From NCBI GenBank assembly GCA_052324925.1, contig JBQPRE010000002.1: DNA of 64,000 bases. One strand, written 5' to 3'. The position numbers and the translations under genes are program-made. The notes beneath the pieces were generated by a model. The model was not told the origin of the DNA and ran no database searches. It was given only the letters and a program-made list of their open reading frames with translations. Source of the stretch: Flavimobilis sp052324925. Its GTDB lineage: Bacteria; Actinomycetota; Actinomycetes; Actinomycetales; Cellulomonadaceae. Of the stretch, positions 36,564-44,572 are shown piece after piece (the stretch's first letter is position 1; every line of letters begins with the position of its first letter).

Positions 36564-36810
36564 AGCACCGGCCTCAGCACTGGCCTCGGCACCGGCCTCG
36601 GCGCTGAAGCTGAGGTCGGTGCCCAGGCTCTCGCTCATTAAGGCTGTCGATAGCGGATCGGCACACTGGGGGTGTGCGGATCAGCGATCCGGCACCGGCC
36701 TCGGCGCTGAGGCCGAGGTCGGTGCTGAGGTCGGCGCCCAGGCTCTCGCTCATCAAGGCCGTCGATAGTGGATCGGCACACTGGGGGTGTGCCGATCCAC
36801 TATCCGGCGC
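36551..36810 (+). repeat. Second tandem repeat (~115-127-bp units) with perfect terminal hairpin
   Basis: Units begin at 36551 and 36678 (GGATCAGCGATCC) and continue through CCAGGCTCTCGCTCAT to GATCGGCACACTGGGGGTGTGC; a third decayed unit starts at 36793. The last hairpin, 36764-36804, has perfect 18-bp arms (GATAGTGGATCGGCACAC) and loop TGGGG. Lies directly downstream of the ABC permease stop. Confidence 0.85.
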
Positions 36811-36868
36811 CGGCGCCGGGGCCGGGGCCGGGGGCTCTCTGGTTGGGTCAGGGACCGGCCGGCGTCGG

Positions 36869-39541
36869 CTACTCCGCGGCTAGGCCCTCGAGGACCGGGA
36901 CGCGCGACGCGCGGACCGCCGGCCACAGAGCAGCCCCCACCCCGACGACCGCCGCGAGCAGCACGAGGACCCCGAGCGACCCCCATGGGACGACGAGGCT
37001 CGAGAGCCCCATGCCCTCCATGACCGTCGGCAGTGCGCTCGCGACGCCGACACCGACGGCGATGCCGAGCGCCGTGCCGAACACCGCAGTGAGGACCGCC
37101 TCGATCCCGATGACGCTCGAGAGCTGCAACCGCCCGAGCCCGACGGCCCGCAGCAGCGAGATCTCGCGGCGCCGCTCGACGACCGAGAGCGCGAGAGTGT
37201 TGACGATCCCGAGGACCGCGATGAGGATGCTCAGGCCGAGCATCGCGTAGACCACCGCGAGCATCTGGTCGATCTGCGAAGCGAGCGAGCTTGCGAACTC
37301 GTCGGCGTCCTCGACGGACAGCGCACCGTACGTCGAGGCAACCGCGGCGACCGCAGCCTTTGCCGCGTCGACGGTGACTCCCTCGGCGGCGTCGACGAAC
37401 ACGACGTCGGTCTCGTGGCTGCCCGCTGCGCCCGCAGTCTCGAGGACGCCGTCGGGCACGAACGCGGCCGCACCGAATGCCGACGACCTCACGATGCCGC
37501 CGAGGCGCAACGTCACGGTGCCCTCAGCACCAGCACCGGCACCAGCACCGGCACCGGCACCGGCACCAGCACCGCCCCCAGCACCCGCCCCGGGCGTCAG
37601 GCCCGGCCCGAACGTCAGCATGTCGCCGACCTTCCACCCCGCGGCCTTCGCCTTGGGCTCGAGCGCGAGGATCTCGCCGTGCTCGGTGGCGTCGAGGTCG
37701 CCTTCGATGAGATGCATCTCGACCGCGTGTGCTCGCAGCCCGTCGGGTGCGTCGATGATCCAGTCGGCGCCGTCGGTCCCGGCGAAGGTTGTGAGGGCGG
37801 ACAGTACGGGGTAGGTCGCGCCGACCTCGGGCAGTTCGTCGAGTGCGCCGGCGGTGCCGTCGGGGACGCTCGGATAGCCGGAGACGATGAGGTCGGCTTT
37901 GAGGTCTGACGTCACGATGTCGCGCAGGGACGCTTGGGCTGACGCGGCGAGCACGGCCGACGCGGAGACGAGGACCATGCCGATGGTGAGGGCGCCGGCG
38001 GTTGCCGCGGTGCGGCGGGGCTGACGGACGACGTTGCCGCGGGCGAGCGCACCGAGCGGCTTGGCGAGGACGACGGACGGCCACGCGAGCACGCTGACGA
38101 CGGGCTTGGCGAGGAGCGGGGCGAGGACGAGCGTGCCGCACACGAGGGTGAAGGCGCCGAGCGCGATGAGCATCGCGGCGATGTCTGAGCCGTCGCCCAC
38201 CGCGACGTCGAGCAGTGTCTCCCAGCGTGCGGCCGAGACCTGCGTTGCGGCGACGAGCGCGCTGATGCCGAGCGCCACGGCCGCGCCGCCGAGGATGCCG
38301 CGGACGCGCAGGCCGCGCTCGCTGGGCATGTCGTCCCGCATGGCCTCGACGGGCGCGATGAGCGCGGCTTGGCGTGCGGGCAGGAGGGCTCCTGCGACGG
38401 AGACGACGATGCCGACGCTGAGGGAGAGGGCGACTGTGGCGAGGTCGGGGGCGACGGACCCGCCGAGCGGGGTGCCGGCGGCGGCGATGACCGCTCCGAC
38501 GCCCGCGCCGAGTGCGGCGCCGAGCGCGATGCCGACGGCGGAGCCGACGACACCGACGACGAGCGCCTGGACGAGGACGGAGCCGAGGACTTGACCGGGT
38601 GATGCGCCGATCGCGCGGAGCAGGGCGAGCTCGCGGCGGCGCTGTCGGACCTGCATGGAGAAGGCGTTCGTGATGAGGAACGTGGCGACGGCGAGCGAGA
38701 CTCCGGCGAACCCGAGCAGGAAGATCTGCATGAAGCCGATCATCTGGTCCATGCCGTCGCGGACGTCGGCGCGTACGGCGTCGCCCGTGACGGCCTCGGC
38801 TGCCGATGCACCGGGAGCGGGGGATGTGGCGAGGACGGTGGCGATCGCGTCGCGCAGCTGGGTCTGGCTCACGCCGTCGGCGGCTTCGACCGCGATCTGC
38901 GGGACGGTGCCGTCGGGCGCGAACGCCGCGAGCGCGGCGTCGGGCGCGAAGCCGACGATGAGCGCGCCGGCGAGCTGGCCGTCGATCTTGCTCACGCCGG
39001 AGACGGTGACCTCGCGGATCGCGCCGTCGACGACGATGGTCGTCGTGTCGCCCGTCGTGAGGCCCGCGCTCTCGGCGGTGCGCGATTCGAGCGCGATCTC
39101 GTCGGGCCCCGCAGGGACGCGTCCTGCGAGGTAGGGGGAGCGTGCGTCGTCGGCGTAGAACGGCATGCCGAGCGTGGGGGCGCCGCCGGTCGTCACGACG
39201 GTGCCGTCGGCGCCGAAGAGGACGACGACGCCGGTGGGCTCGGGCCGCGCGTGCGCGACGCCGGGGGCTGTCGCGACGATCTCGGCGAGCGCGGCGGGCA
39301 CGTTGACGTGGATGGTCGTGGTGCCGCCCATGATGGGGTCGACGCCGACGATCGTGTCGGTCCCGCGGACGTAGGCGTCGCCGGGGGCGGAGGTTGCGAT
39401 GACGTCGTCGATCGTGTCGGTGAGCAGGCCGCGGTAGCTGAACGTGCCGGCGACGAACGCGACGCCGAGCGCGACCGCGAGGACTGCGAGGGCGGTGCGT
39501 CCGAGGTGCGCGCGGATGTCGCGCAGGGCGACGCGCCTCAT
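36869..39541 (-). CDS. ABC transporter permease, two-FtsX-domain (MacB/LolCE-like)
   Basis: 890 residues. N-terminal TM (LGRTALAVLAVALGVAFVAGTF), a MacB-like periplasmic core domain (~45-260), then FtsX helices (FLLGFAGVSLAVATFLITNAF ... RRRELALLRAIGASPGQV), a second large extracytoplasmic domain, and a second FtsX set ending RRREISLLRAVGLGRLQLSSVIGIEAVLT. Such pseudo-duplicated permeases extract or export lipoproteins, peptides or antibiotics together with an ATPase. A Gly-Ala run (~650-670) in the second domain is encoded by GGCACC/AGCACC microsatellite units. ATGA overlap with the upstream ATPase gene. Confidence 0.92.
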   Translation of the reverse strand: MRRVALRDIRAHLGRTALAVLAVALGVAFVAGTFSYRGLLTDTIDDVIATSAPGDAYVRGTDTIVGVDPIMGGTTTIHVNVPAALAEIVATAPGVAHARPEPTGVVVLFGADGTVVTTGGAPTLGMPFYADDARSPYLAGRVPAGPDEIALESRTAESAGLTTGDTTTIVVDGAIREVTVSGVSKIDGQLAGALIVGFAPDAALAAFAPDGTVPQIAVEAADGVSQTQLRDAIATVLATSPAPGASAAEAVTGDAVRADVRDGMDQMIGFMQIFLLGFAGVSLAVATFLITNAFSMQVRQRRRELALLRAIGASPGQVLGSVLVQALVVGVVGSAVGIALGAALGAGVGAVIAAAGTPLGGSVAPDLATVALSLSVGIVVSVAGALLPARQAALIAPVEAMRDDMPSERGLRVRGILGGAAVALGISALVAATQVSAARWETLLDVAVGDGSDIAAMLIALGAFTLVCGTLVLAPLLAKPVVSVLAWPSVVLAKPLGALARGNVVRQPRRTAATAGALTIGMVLVSASAVLAASAQASLRDIVTSDLKADLIVSGYPSVPDGTAGALDELPEVGATYPVLSALTTFAGTDGADWIIDAPDGLRAHAVEMHLIEGDLDATEHGEILALEPKAKAAGWKVGDMLTFGPGLTPGAGAGGGAGAGAGAGAGAGAGAEGTVTLRLGGIVRSSAFGAAAFVPDGVLETAGAAGSHETDVVFVDAAEGVTVDAAKAAVAAVASTYGALSVEDADEFASSLASQIDQMLAVVYAMLGLSILIAVLGIVNTLALSVVERRREISLLRAVGLGRLQLSSVIGIEAVLTAVFGTALGIAVGVGVASALPTVMEGMGLSSLVVPWGSLGVLVLLAAVVGVGAALWPAVRASRVPVLEGLAAE

Positions 39542-40386
39542 GCGGTCACCGCCGCGGACGACGAGGGTGCGGCCTCGGCGCCCGGTCCGGCGGTGGGCGA
39601 GAGTGCGCCGAGGCGCTCGAGCACGGTCTCGGGGGTGGGGTCGTTGAGCTCGTCGGCGATGCGGCCGTCGGCGAGGAAGAGGACGCGGTGCGCGTACGAC
39701 GCGGCGCGCGGGTCGTGGGTCACCATGACGACGGTCTGGCCGAGCTCGTCGACGGAGCGGCGCAGGAATGTCAGGACGTCGCCGGCCGAGCGGGAGTCGA
39801 GGTTGCCTGTGGGCTCGTCGGCGAGGATGAGCGAGGGGCGGGTGACGAGTGCGCGGGCGCAGGCGACGCGCTGCTGCTGCCCGCCCGAGAGCTCGCCTGG
39901 GCGGTGTCCGAGCCGGTCGCGCAGCCCGACGGCGTCGATGACCTCGTCGAACCAGGCGCGGTCGACGGCTTCGCGTGCGATGTCGAGGGGCAGGGTGATG
40001 TTCTCCTCGGCGGTGAGCGTCGGGATGAGGTTGAAGGACTGGAAGACGAAGCCGAGGCCGGTGCGGCGCAGGTTCGTGAGGGCGCGCTGGCGCATGCGGG
40101 TGACGTCGTGGTCGCCGACGACGACGGTTCCGGAGGTCGGGCGGTCGAGGCCTGCGAGGCAGTGCATGAGGGTGGACTTGCCGGAGCCTGAGGGGCCCAT
40201 GATGGCGGTGAGGCGGCCGGCTTCGATGTCGACGTCGACGTGGTCGAGCGCGGTGACGGTGGTCTCGCCCGTGCCGTAGGTCTTGGTGAGGTCGCGGGCC
40301 CACGCGCGTGGCGCGTGGTCGGAGTCGAGGGTGCCGAGGGCTCCGCGGGTTGTGGGCCGCGGACCGGGTGCGGTTGCGGTGGGCAT
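39538..40386 (-). CDS. ABC transporter ATPase, MacB/LolD family
   Basis: 282 residues. Walker A GPSGSGKST, Q-loop FVFQSFNLIPTLTAEEN, signature LSGGQQQRVACARAL, Walker B LILADEPTGNLD, and H-loop MVTHDPRAA, all in LolD-type form. The frame extends to 40497, but ATG 40386 with GAGGAG 6 bases upstream is the natural start. Encodes the motor for the overlapping FtsX-type permease. A direct repeat about 90 bp upstream may be a response-regulator site. Confidence 0.94.
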   Translation of the reverse strand: MPTATAPGPRPTTRGALGTLDSDHAPRAWARDLTKTYGTGETTVTALDHVDVDIEAGRLTAIMGPSGSGKSTLMHCLAGLDRPTSGTVVVGDHDVTRMRQRALTNLRRTGLGFVFQSFNLIPTLTAEENITLPLDIAREAVDRAWFDEVIDAVGLRDRLGHRPGELSGGQQQRVACARALVTRPSLILADEPTGNLDSRSAGDVLTFLRRSVDELGQTVVMVTHDPRAASYAHRVLFLADGRIADELNDPTPETVLERLGALSPTAGPGAEAAPSSSAAVTA

Positions 40387-40471
40387 GGGGTGCTCCTCGT
40401 GTGTGTCGTGCGCAGTTGTCGTGTCGTGTCGACTGTCCCGCGTGGGTGGGCTTGGCCGGTATCGGGTTCTT

Positions 40472-40491
40472 CCCTGGACGGACCCTGGACG
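40472..40491. promoter_or_regulatory. Direct repeat one helical turn apart in the divergent ABC/oxidoreductase gap
   Basis: CCCTGGACG occurs at 40472-40480 and 40483-40491, an 11-bp period. Tandem half-sites at this spacing are typical for OmpR-family response regulators, which often control MacB/Bce-like exporters. The assignment is inference. Confidence 0.4.
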
Positions 40492-40538
40492 TTGCATGGG
40501 GGATCACCCTGAGGCCGTCGTGCAGGTAGCGTTGGGGC

Positions 40539-41573
40539 ATGAGCGATGTCGCCCTTCCCGGTTCTGTGTCCGCGTCTGTCCCCGAGCCGGCGTCGGCGCC
40601 GCCCATCCGGTGGGGGATCCTCGGTGCGGGTGGGATCGCGGGGTCGTTCGCGGCGGCCATCACTGGGTCGACGCGTGCTCAGCTGGTCGCGGTGGGGTCG
40701 CGTGATCGGGTGCGTGGTGAGCGGTTCGCCACGGCGCACGGGATCCCGACGACGCACATCGGGTACGACGCGCTCGTGAGCGACGACCACGTCGATGTCG
40801 TCTACATCGCGACTCCGCACTCGGAGCACCGTGATCAGGCGTTGCTCGCGATCGAGGCGGGCAAGCACGTGCTTGTCGAGAAGGCGTTCACGCGGCATGC
40901 GGGTGAGGCGCGTGAGGTGTTTGACGCTGCTCGGGCTGCGGGCACGTTCGTCATGGAGGCGATGTGGACGCGTCACCTGCCGCACGTGGCGGCGTTGCGT
41001 CAGGTTGTTGCGTCGGGAGTGATCGGCGAGATCGTCTCGGTGTGCGCTGATCATGGGCAGAAGTTCGACTTCGATGCGTCATCGCGGCTGTTCGCGCCCG
41101 AGCTGGCCGGTGGTGCTCTGCTCGACCTGGGTGTCTATCCCGTGGCGTTCGCGCACGACTTATTGGGTGTGCCGGCGTCGGTCACGGCGGTGGGTGACCT
41201 GACGGAGACGGGCGTTGATGGTCAGGTCTCGACGATTCTTGGTTTTGAGGGTCGGGCGCAGGCGACGTTGTCGACGACTTTGTGGGCGAAGACGCCGACG
41301 GTGGCGCTGGTGTCGGGGACGCTCGGGCGGGTTGAGGTTGCGGGTGACTTCTATGCGCCGACGTCGTTCCGGGTCGTGCTGCGTGACGGGACGACCTGGG
41401 AGTATGCGCGCCCGGTTGCGCACGGGCTTGCGTATGAGGCGGCGGAGGTTGCACGGTGCGTTGCTGAGGGGCGGACGGAGTCGCCGCGGATGACGTGGCA
41501 GGACACGCTCGACGTCATGGCGACGCTCGACGAGGTGCGTCGTCAGGTGGGTGTCGTCTACCCGGGGGAGTGA
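40539..41573 (+). CDS. Gfo/Idh/MocA family oxidoreductase
   Basis: 344 residues. NAD(P)-binding Rossmann domain IRWGILGAGGIAGSFAAAI (~23-41), then VDVVYIATPHSEHRDQALLAIEAGKHVLVEKAF with EKA in place of the usual EKP, and a C-terminal alpha/beta substrate domain with GGALLDLGVYPVAFA. Resembles trans-1,2-dihydrobenzene-1,2-diol dehydrogenase-like and sugar dehydrogenases. Substrate unknown. Divergent from the ABC exporter. No secretion signal. Confidence 0.9.
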   Translation: MSDVALPGSVSASVPEPASAPPIRWGILGAGGIAGSFAAAITGSTRAQLVAVGSRDRVRGERFATAHGIPTTHIGYDALVSDDHVDVVYIATPHSEHRDQALLAIEAGKHVLVEKAFTRHAGEAREVFDAARAAGTFVMEAMWTRHLPHVAALRQVVASGVIGEIVSVCADHGQKFDFDASSRLFAPELAGGALLDLGVYPVAFAHDLLGVPASVTAVGDLTETGVDGQVSTILGFEGRAQATLSTTLWAKTPTVALVSGTLGRVEVAGDFYAPTSFRVVLRDGTTWEYARPVAHGLAYEAAEVARCVAEGRTESPRMTWQDTLDVMATLDEVRRQVGVVYPGE

Positions 41574-41647
41574 GCTCGGTGAGCACGCGGGGCTGGGTCG
41601 CGCGCTGGGTCCTGAGTGTCGGGGGCTCTCGGTAGTCTTGCGGGGTG

Positions 41648-42415
41648 ATGTCGAACCCTTCCGCCAGCCCGTCCGCGACCGGCGTCTTCGTGTCTTTTGA
41701 GGGCGGTGACGGCTCGGGCAAGACGACGCAGATCGGTTTGTTGGGCGAGTGGTTCACTCGTCAGGGGCACGAGGTCGTGGTGACGCGGGAGCCGGGCGGG
41801 TCGGCGCTCGGCGCTGAGCTGCGCAGGCTTGTGCTGCATGGCGAGGACATGGCTCCGCGCACGGAGGCACTCCTGTACGCGGCTGACCGTGCGCACCATG
41901 TCTCGTCGATCGTGCGGCCTGCGCTTGAGCGGGGTGCTGTCGTGGTGACGGATCGCTATCTGGATTCGTCGGTTGCCTATCAGGCGGGCGGGCGCGAGCT
42001 GAGCGCGGACGACGTCGAGGGCCTGTCGCTGTGGGCGACCGGGGGCCTCGTGCCGCACGTGACCATGCTGCTCGATCTTGACCCGGCGGTCGGGGTCGCG
42101 CGTGTGCCCGGGGGCCTTGATCGTCTAGAGCGTGCAGGCGCGGCGTTCCACGAGCGCACGCGGCAGGCGTATCTCGAGCGTGCGGCTGCGCATCCGGAGC
42201 GCATCGTTCTCATCGACGCGTCGCGTTCGGTGGCTGAGGTGCACGCGAGCATCGTGGCCGCGGTCGCGGCCCGGCTCGGGATCGACGACGCGGCGCGGGT
42301 TGCGAGTGCGCCCGACGGTGCGCCCGACGTTTCGGTCGGCGGGGCGCCCGACGTTTCGGTCGGCGGGTCGCCCGACGGTTCGCCCGACGTTTCGGTCGGC
42401 GGGCCGACGTCGTGA
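41648..42415 (+). CDS. tmk: Thymidylate kinase
   Basis: Phosphorylates dTMP to dTDP. P-loop FEGGDGSGKTT (~14-24), VVTREPGGS, TDRYLDSSVAYQAGGR (DRY-type catalytic region) and LDLDP. About 255 residues from ATG 41648 (GTG 41645 is adjacent). The last ~45 residues are a low-complexity extension, with APDVSVGG units encoded by near-identical CGACGTTTCGGTCGGCGGG repeats, absent from the usual ~210-residue enzyme. The stop overlaps holB by four bases, the usual tmk-holB pairing. Confidence 0.95.
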   Translation: MSNPSASPSATGVFVSFEGGDGSGKTTQIGLLGEWFTRQGHEVVVTREPGGSALGAELRRLVLHGEDMAPRTEALLYAADRAHHVSSIVRPALERGAVVVTDRYLDSSVAYQAGGRELSADDVEGLSLWATGGLVPHVTMLLDLDPAVGVARVPGGLDRLERAGAAFHERTRQAYLERAAAHPERIVLIDASRSVAEVHASIVAAVAARLGIDDAARVASAPDGAPDVSVGGAPDVSVGGSPDGSPDVSVGGPTS

Positions 42416-43557
42416 CGGATGTGTGGGAGGACGTCGTCGGGCAGGAGGACGCGGTTGCGCGACTGCGAGCGGCGGCGGGTGACGACGCGGCGATGACCCA
42501 TGCGTGGCTCATCACGGGGCCTCCGGGCTCGGGCCGTTCGGTTGCGGCGCGGGCGTTCGCGGCCGCGCTGCAGTGCACGGGCGACGCGGCTCATGATGCG
42601 ATCGCGGTGGCTGAGGTCCGTGCGGGGACGCATCCGGACGTCACGGTCGTCGCGACGGACAAGGTGACGATCTCGATCGATGAGGTGCGTGGGCTCATCG
42701 GGCTCGCGCAGCGTGCTCCTGCGCGTGGCCGGTGGCGCGTCATCGTCGTGGAAGATGCGGACCGCATGCTTGAGCGCACCTCGAACGTGCTGCTCAAGGC
42801 GATCGAGGAGCCGCCGCCGCGCACGGTGTGGGTGTTGTGCGCACCGAGTCCGCAGGACGTCGTGGTGACGATCCGTTCGCGTTGCCGTCGCGTGGCGCTG
42901 CGGGTTCCGTCGGTCGAGGCGGTGGCTGAGCTGCTCGTCCGTCGCGACGGGCTCGACCCGGAGCTTGCGAGCGAGTCGGCGCGGGCCGCGCAGTCGCACG
43001 TGGGGATTGCGCGCAGGCTTGCGCGTGATCCTGAGGCGCGTGCGCGGCGTCGGCGGATCCTCGAGTCGGCTGCGCAGATTCGGGGTGTAGGTGACGCGGT
43101 TCTTGCGGCTGACGACCTCGTCGAGATCGCGAAGGCGGAGGCTGCGGCGCGGTCGGACGAGCGGGACGCGCACGAGAAGGCGGAGTTGTTGCGTGCGCTC
43201 GGAGTCGAGGCAGGGCAGACGGTTCCGCCTGCCCTGCGTGCGCAGGTCAGGCAGCTCGAGGAGGACCAGAAGCGGCGTGCGACGCGGCAGCAGCGGGACT
43301 CGCTCGACACGGCGATGCTTGATCTGCTCTCGCTCTACCGTGACGTGCTCGTCGTGCAGCTGGGCGCAGCGGGGGATGTTGCGCTCGTCAACGGCACGGC
43401 CGATGAGCTTGTGAGGTCACTTGCGGAGTCCTCGACGCCCGAGCAGTCGCTGCACCGGATGGATGCGATTGGCGTCGCGCGGCAGCGGCTTGCGGGGAAC
43501 GTTGCGCCGCTTCTAGCGCTTGAAGCGATGATGGTGGCGCTGCGGCCCCAGGCCTAA
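42412..43557 (+). CDS. holB: DNA polymerase III subunit delta'
   Basis: Clamp-loader subunit. 381 residues from GTG 42412 (GTGA overlap with tmk). AAA+ domain: VVGQEDAVARL, degenerate Walker A GPPGSGRS as expected for delta', VVEDADRML, ALKAIEEPPPRTVWVL (LLKAIEEPP) and the SRC motif as RSRCRRVAL. The zinc module that normally follows ALQC (three more Cys before the HPDV segment) is missing: the segment reads LQCTGDAAHDAIAVAEVRAG with only the first Cys. Function should persist, as the module is structural. Confidence 0.93.
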   Translation: MTDVWEDVVGQEDAVARLRAAAGDDAAMTHAWLITGPPGSGRSVAARAFAAALQCTGDAAHDAIAVAEVRAGTHPDVTVVATDKVTISIDEVRGLIGLAQRAPARGRWRVIVVEDADRMLERTSNVLLKAIEEPPPRTVWVLCAPSPQDVVVTIRSRCRRVALRVPSVEAVAELLVRRDGLDPELASESARAAQSHVGIARRLARDPEARARRRRILESAAQIRGVGDAVLAADDLVEIAKAEAAARSDERDAHEKAELLRALGVEAGQTVPPALRAQVRQLEEDQKRRATRQQRDSLDTAMLDLLSLYRDVLVVQLGAAGDVALVNGTADELVRSLAESSTPEQSLHRMDAIGVARQRLAGNVAPLLALEAMMVALRPQA

Positions 43558-43669
43558 CCCTCGACGGCCGCGCACAAGATTTGGCACCCTGATCGAGAGG
43601 ACTTGCTTCGGGTGCCGCGTCTCGGCTGTCTGGCGGGCGGATTGAGGTGGACGGGCTCCGTTCGACATG

Positions 43670-43715
43670 TGCAAAGAAGTAGTTGCAAAGAACTGCTTGC
43701 AAAGAAGATTTTGCA
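43670..43715. promoter_or_regulatory. Evenly spaced TGCAAAGAA operator array
   Basis: TGCAAAGAA starts at 43670, 43684 and 43698, and a fourth TGCA at 43712: an exact 14-bp period ending 17 bases before the regulator start. It also contains TTGCAA -35-like sequences. Probably bound by the winged-helix regulator encoded next; inference. Confidence 0.6.
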
Positions 43716-43732
43716 CGGGTAGCGTTCTCAGC

Positions 43733-44335
43733 ATGACGCACGACGACCCGACCCCGCGGCACCACCCCGAGCCTGTCGGTCCGGCCGCGCTCAAGGCCCT
43801 CGCGCACCCGCTGCGCGTCGCGCTCTTCGACGCGATCGCGCACGCACCGGCGACCGCGAGCATGCTCGCCGACCAGCTCGGGGAGTCGAGCGGCGCGACG
43901 AGCTACCACCTGCGTCAGCTCGCCCGCCACGGCCTTGTCCGCGAAGCGACCGGCCGCGGCCGCGGCCGCGAACGCTGGTGGGAGAAGGTCCCGGGCGGCG
44001 TCGTCGTGGGCGCCGACCACGGCGCCGCGCCAGCCGAGAAGGAGGCCGGCCGCATGGTCGTCTCCGAGCTCATCGGCCTGCGCGAACGCGCGCTGCGCGC
44101 GTTCCTCGGCCAGGTCGAGACGCTCGATGACGACTGGAGAGACGCCAGCCTCGTCTCGACGACCCACCTCGACCTCACGGCCGAGGCCTTCAGCGAGCTC
44201 GTCGGGCGCCTCACCGACGTCGTCAACGACTTTGCCCACCAGTACGGCGGCGAGAACGAACCCGTCGCGGGCAGCCGCTCCATCTCAGTTCAGATGGCCG
44301 CGTTCCCCGTCGTCGGAGGCCGCGTCACCCCCTGA
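43733..44335 (+). CDS. Winged-helix (ArsR-like HTH) transcriptional regulator
   Basis: 200 residues. Residues ~18-85 form the HTH: AALKALAHPLRVALFDAIAHAPATASMLADQLGESSGATSYHLRQLARHGLV, an ArsR/HTH_20 type, then GRGRGRERWWEKVP. No cysteine metal site is visible; the C-terminal ~110 residues are helical and may bind an organic ligand or mediate dimerisation. The direct-repeat array just upstream suggests autoregulation. An in-frame ATG at 43667 would run through that array and is rejected. Same strand as a 38-residue ORF and an MFS exporter, which it probably controls. Confidence 0.88.
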   Translation: MTHDDPTPRHHPEPVGPAALKALAHPLRVALFDAIAHAPATASMLADQLGESSGATSYHLRQLARHGLVREATGRGRGRERWWEKVPGGVVVGADHGAAPAEKEAGRMVVSELIGLRERALRAFLGQVETLDDDWRDASLVSTTHLDLTAEAFSELVGRLTDVVNDFAHQYGGENEPVAGSRSISVQMAAFPVVGGRVTP

Positions 44336-44455
44336 CCGTCCCGGCGACCTCGCCGCCGCACCCGAACCGCCACACCTCCCAACCCACCCCGGTCACCGCC
44401 AACCCGCCGGCCTCCGCGCCGCCCGGGCACCCCGTCGACCCGTGAGGAGCCCTCC

Positions 44456-44572
44456 ATGTTCATCAGACGACGCCCACTGCAGAACCGCCCCACGTTCCCC
44501 GACTGCACGGTCGCGATCGATGCCCTCGGCCGCCCCGCCCTCGTCCCCGCGCCGCGCTGGAACCTGCGATGA
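44456..44572 (+). CDS. 38-residue ORF coupled to the MFS gene
   Basis: ATG 44456 has GAGGAG 7 bases upstream, and the stop overlaps the MFS start (ATGA at 44569). Product MFIRRRPLQNRPTF...PAPRWNLR: basic, no TM. It may be a small protein of its own or a translational coupler for the transporter. Family not recognised. Confidence 0.5.
   Translation: MFIRRRPLQNRPTFPDCTVAIDALGRPALVPAPRWNLR

Noticed and set aside
36381..36810. Tandem repeats near a nuclease gene, CRISPR-like at first sight
   Set aside because: Units are contiguous with no spacers, and the neighbouring gene is DUF559-type, not Cas.
43667..43732. Upstream ATG extending the winged-helix regulator by 22 residues
   Set aside because: It would translate the phased TGCAAAGAA operator array and has no ribosome site; ATG 43733 starts just before the HTH.
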